Under the pieces are notes generated by a model. It saw only the letters and a program-made list of their open reading frames with translations, made no database searches and had not been told where the DNA came from. The translations under genes and the position numbers were made by a program. Below are positions 6,745-6,745 of a stretch of DNA of 6,745 nucleotides, in pieces. Position 1 is the stretch's first letter, and the number at the start of each line of letters is the position of its first letter. Origin of the DNA: Paracoccaceae bacterium (GTDB lineage Bacteria > Pseudomonadota > Alphaproteobacteria > Rhodobacterales > Rhodobacteraceae); NCBI GenBank assembly GCA_026982515.1, contig JALSGY010000008.1, forward strand, positions 1 through 6,745, given 5' to 3'.

Positions 6745-6745
6745 C

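Overview
The window is GC-rich, densely coding DNA that looks proteobacterial. The citrate synthase tail and the hup gene order would fit a sulfur-oxidising, phototrophic or other H2-using proteobacterium, but I cannot place it at genus level from sequence alone. There is no gene-free stretch of any size. I see no tRNA, rRNA, CRISPR array, insertion sequence or obvious repeat.

Layout: the left edge holds the 3' end of a plus-strand citrate synthase gene (gltA, positions 2-379). Everything else is on the minus strand and appears to be one tightly packed operon, transcribed from the right edge leftwards: hupR (hoxA-like response regulator, only its C-terminal DNA-binding end, 6744-6490), hupT (hoxJ-like PAS histidine kinase, 6483-5113), hupU (hoxB-like small subunit of a regulatory [NiFe] hydrogenase, 5116-4124), hupV (hoxC-like large subunit, 4127-2673) and hypF (carbamoyltransferase for the active-site cyanide ligands, 2688-352). 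The hupT/hupU and hupU/hupV junctions are 4-nt stop/start overlaps, and hupV/hypF overlap by 16 nt. hypF and gltA converge and overlap by 28 bp at their 3' ends.

Together the genes form an H2-sensing circuit. HupUV is the cytoplasmic H2 receptor. It carries the four Ni-binding cysteines and a full set of iron-sulfur ligands, but no Tat signal and no cleavable C-terminal peptide. From known relatives (Rhodobacter capsulatus HupTUV/HupR, Ralstonia eutropha HoxBCJ/HoxA), HupUV controls the kinase HupT, which in turn sets the phosphorylation state of the NtrC-family regulator HupR, controlling an uptake hydrogenase operon. HypF supplies part of the NiFe(CN)2CO cofactor for both sensor and enzyme. 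The energy-conserving hydrogenase genes and the remaining hyp genes are not in this window. The promoter of the operon must also lie beyond the right edge.

This is a recognisable rather than an undescribed system. The points worth a second look are the compact R-T-U-V-hypF order, the dual coding of the last nickel-ligand motif with the hypF start, the narrow-gas-channel residues, the cysteine pattern of the small subunit, and the convergent overlap with gltA.
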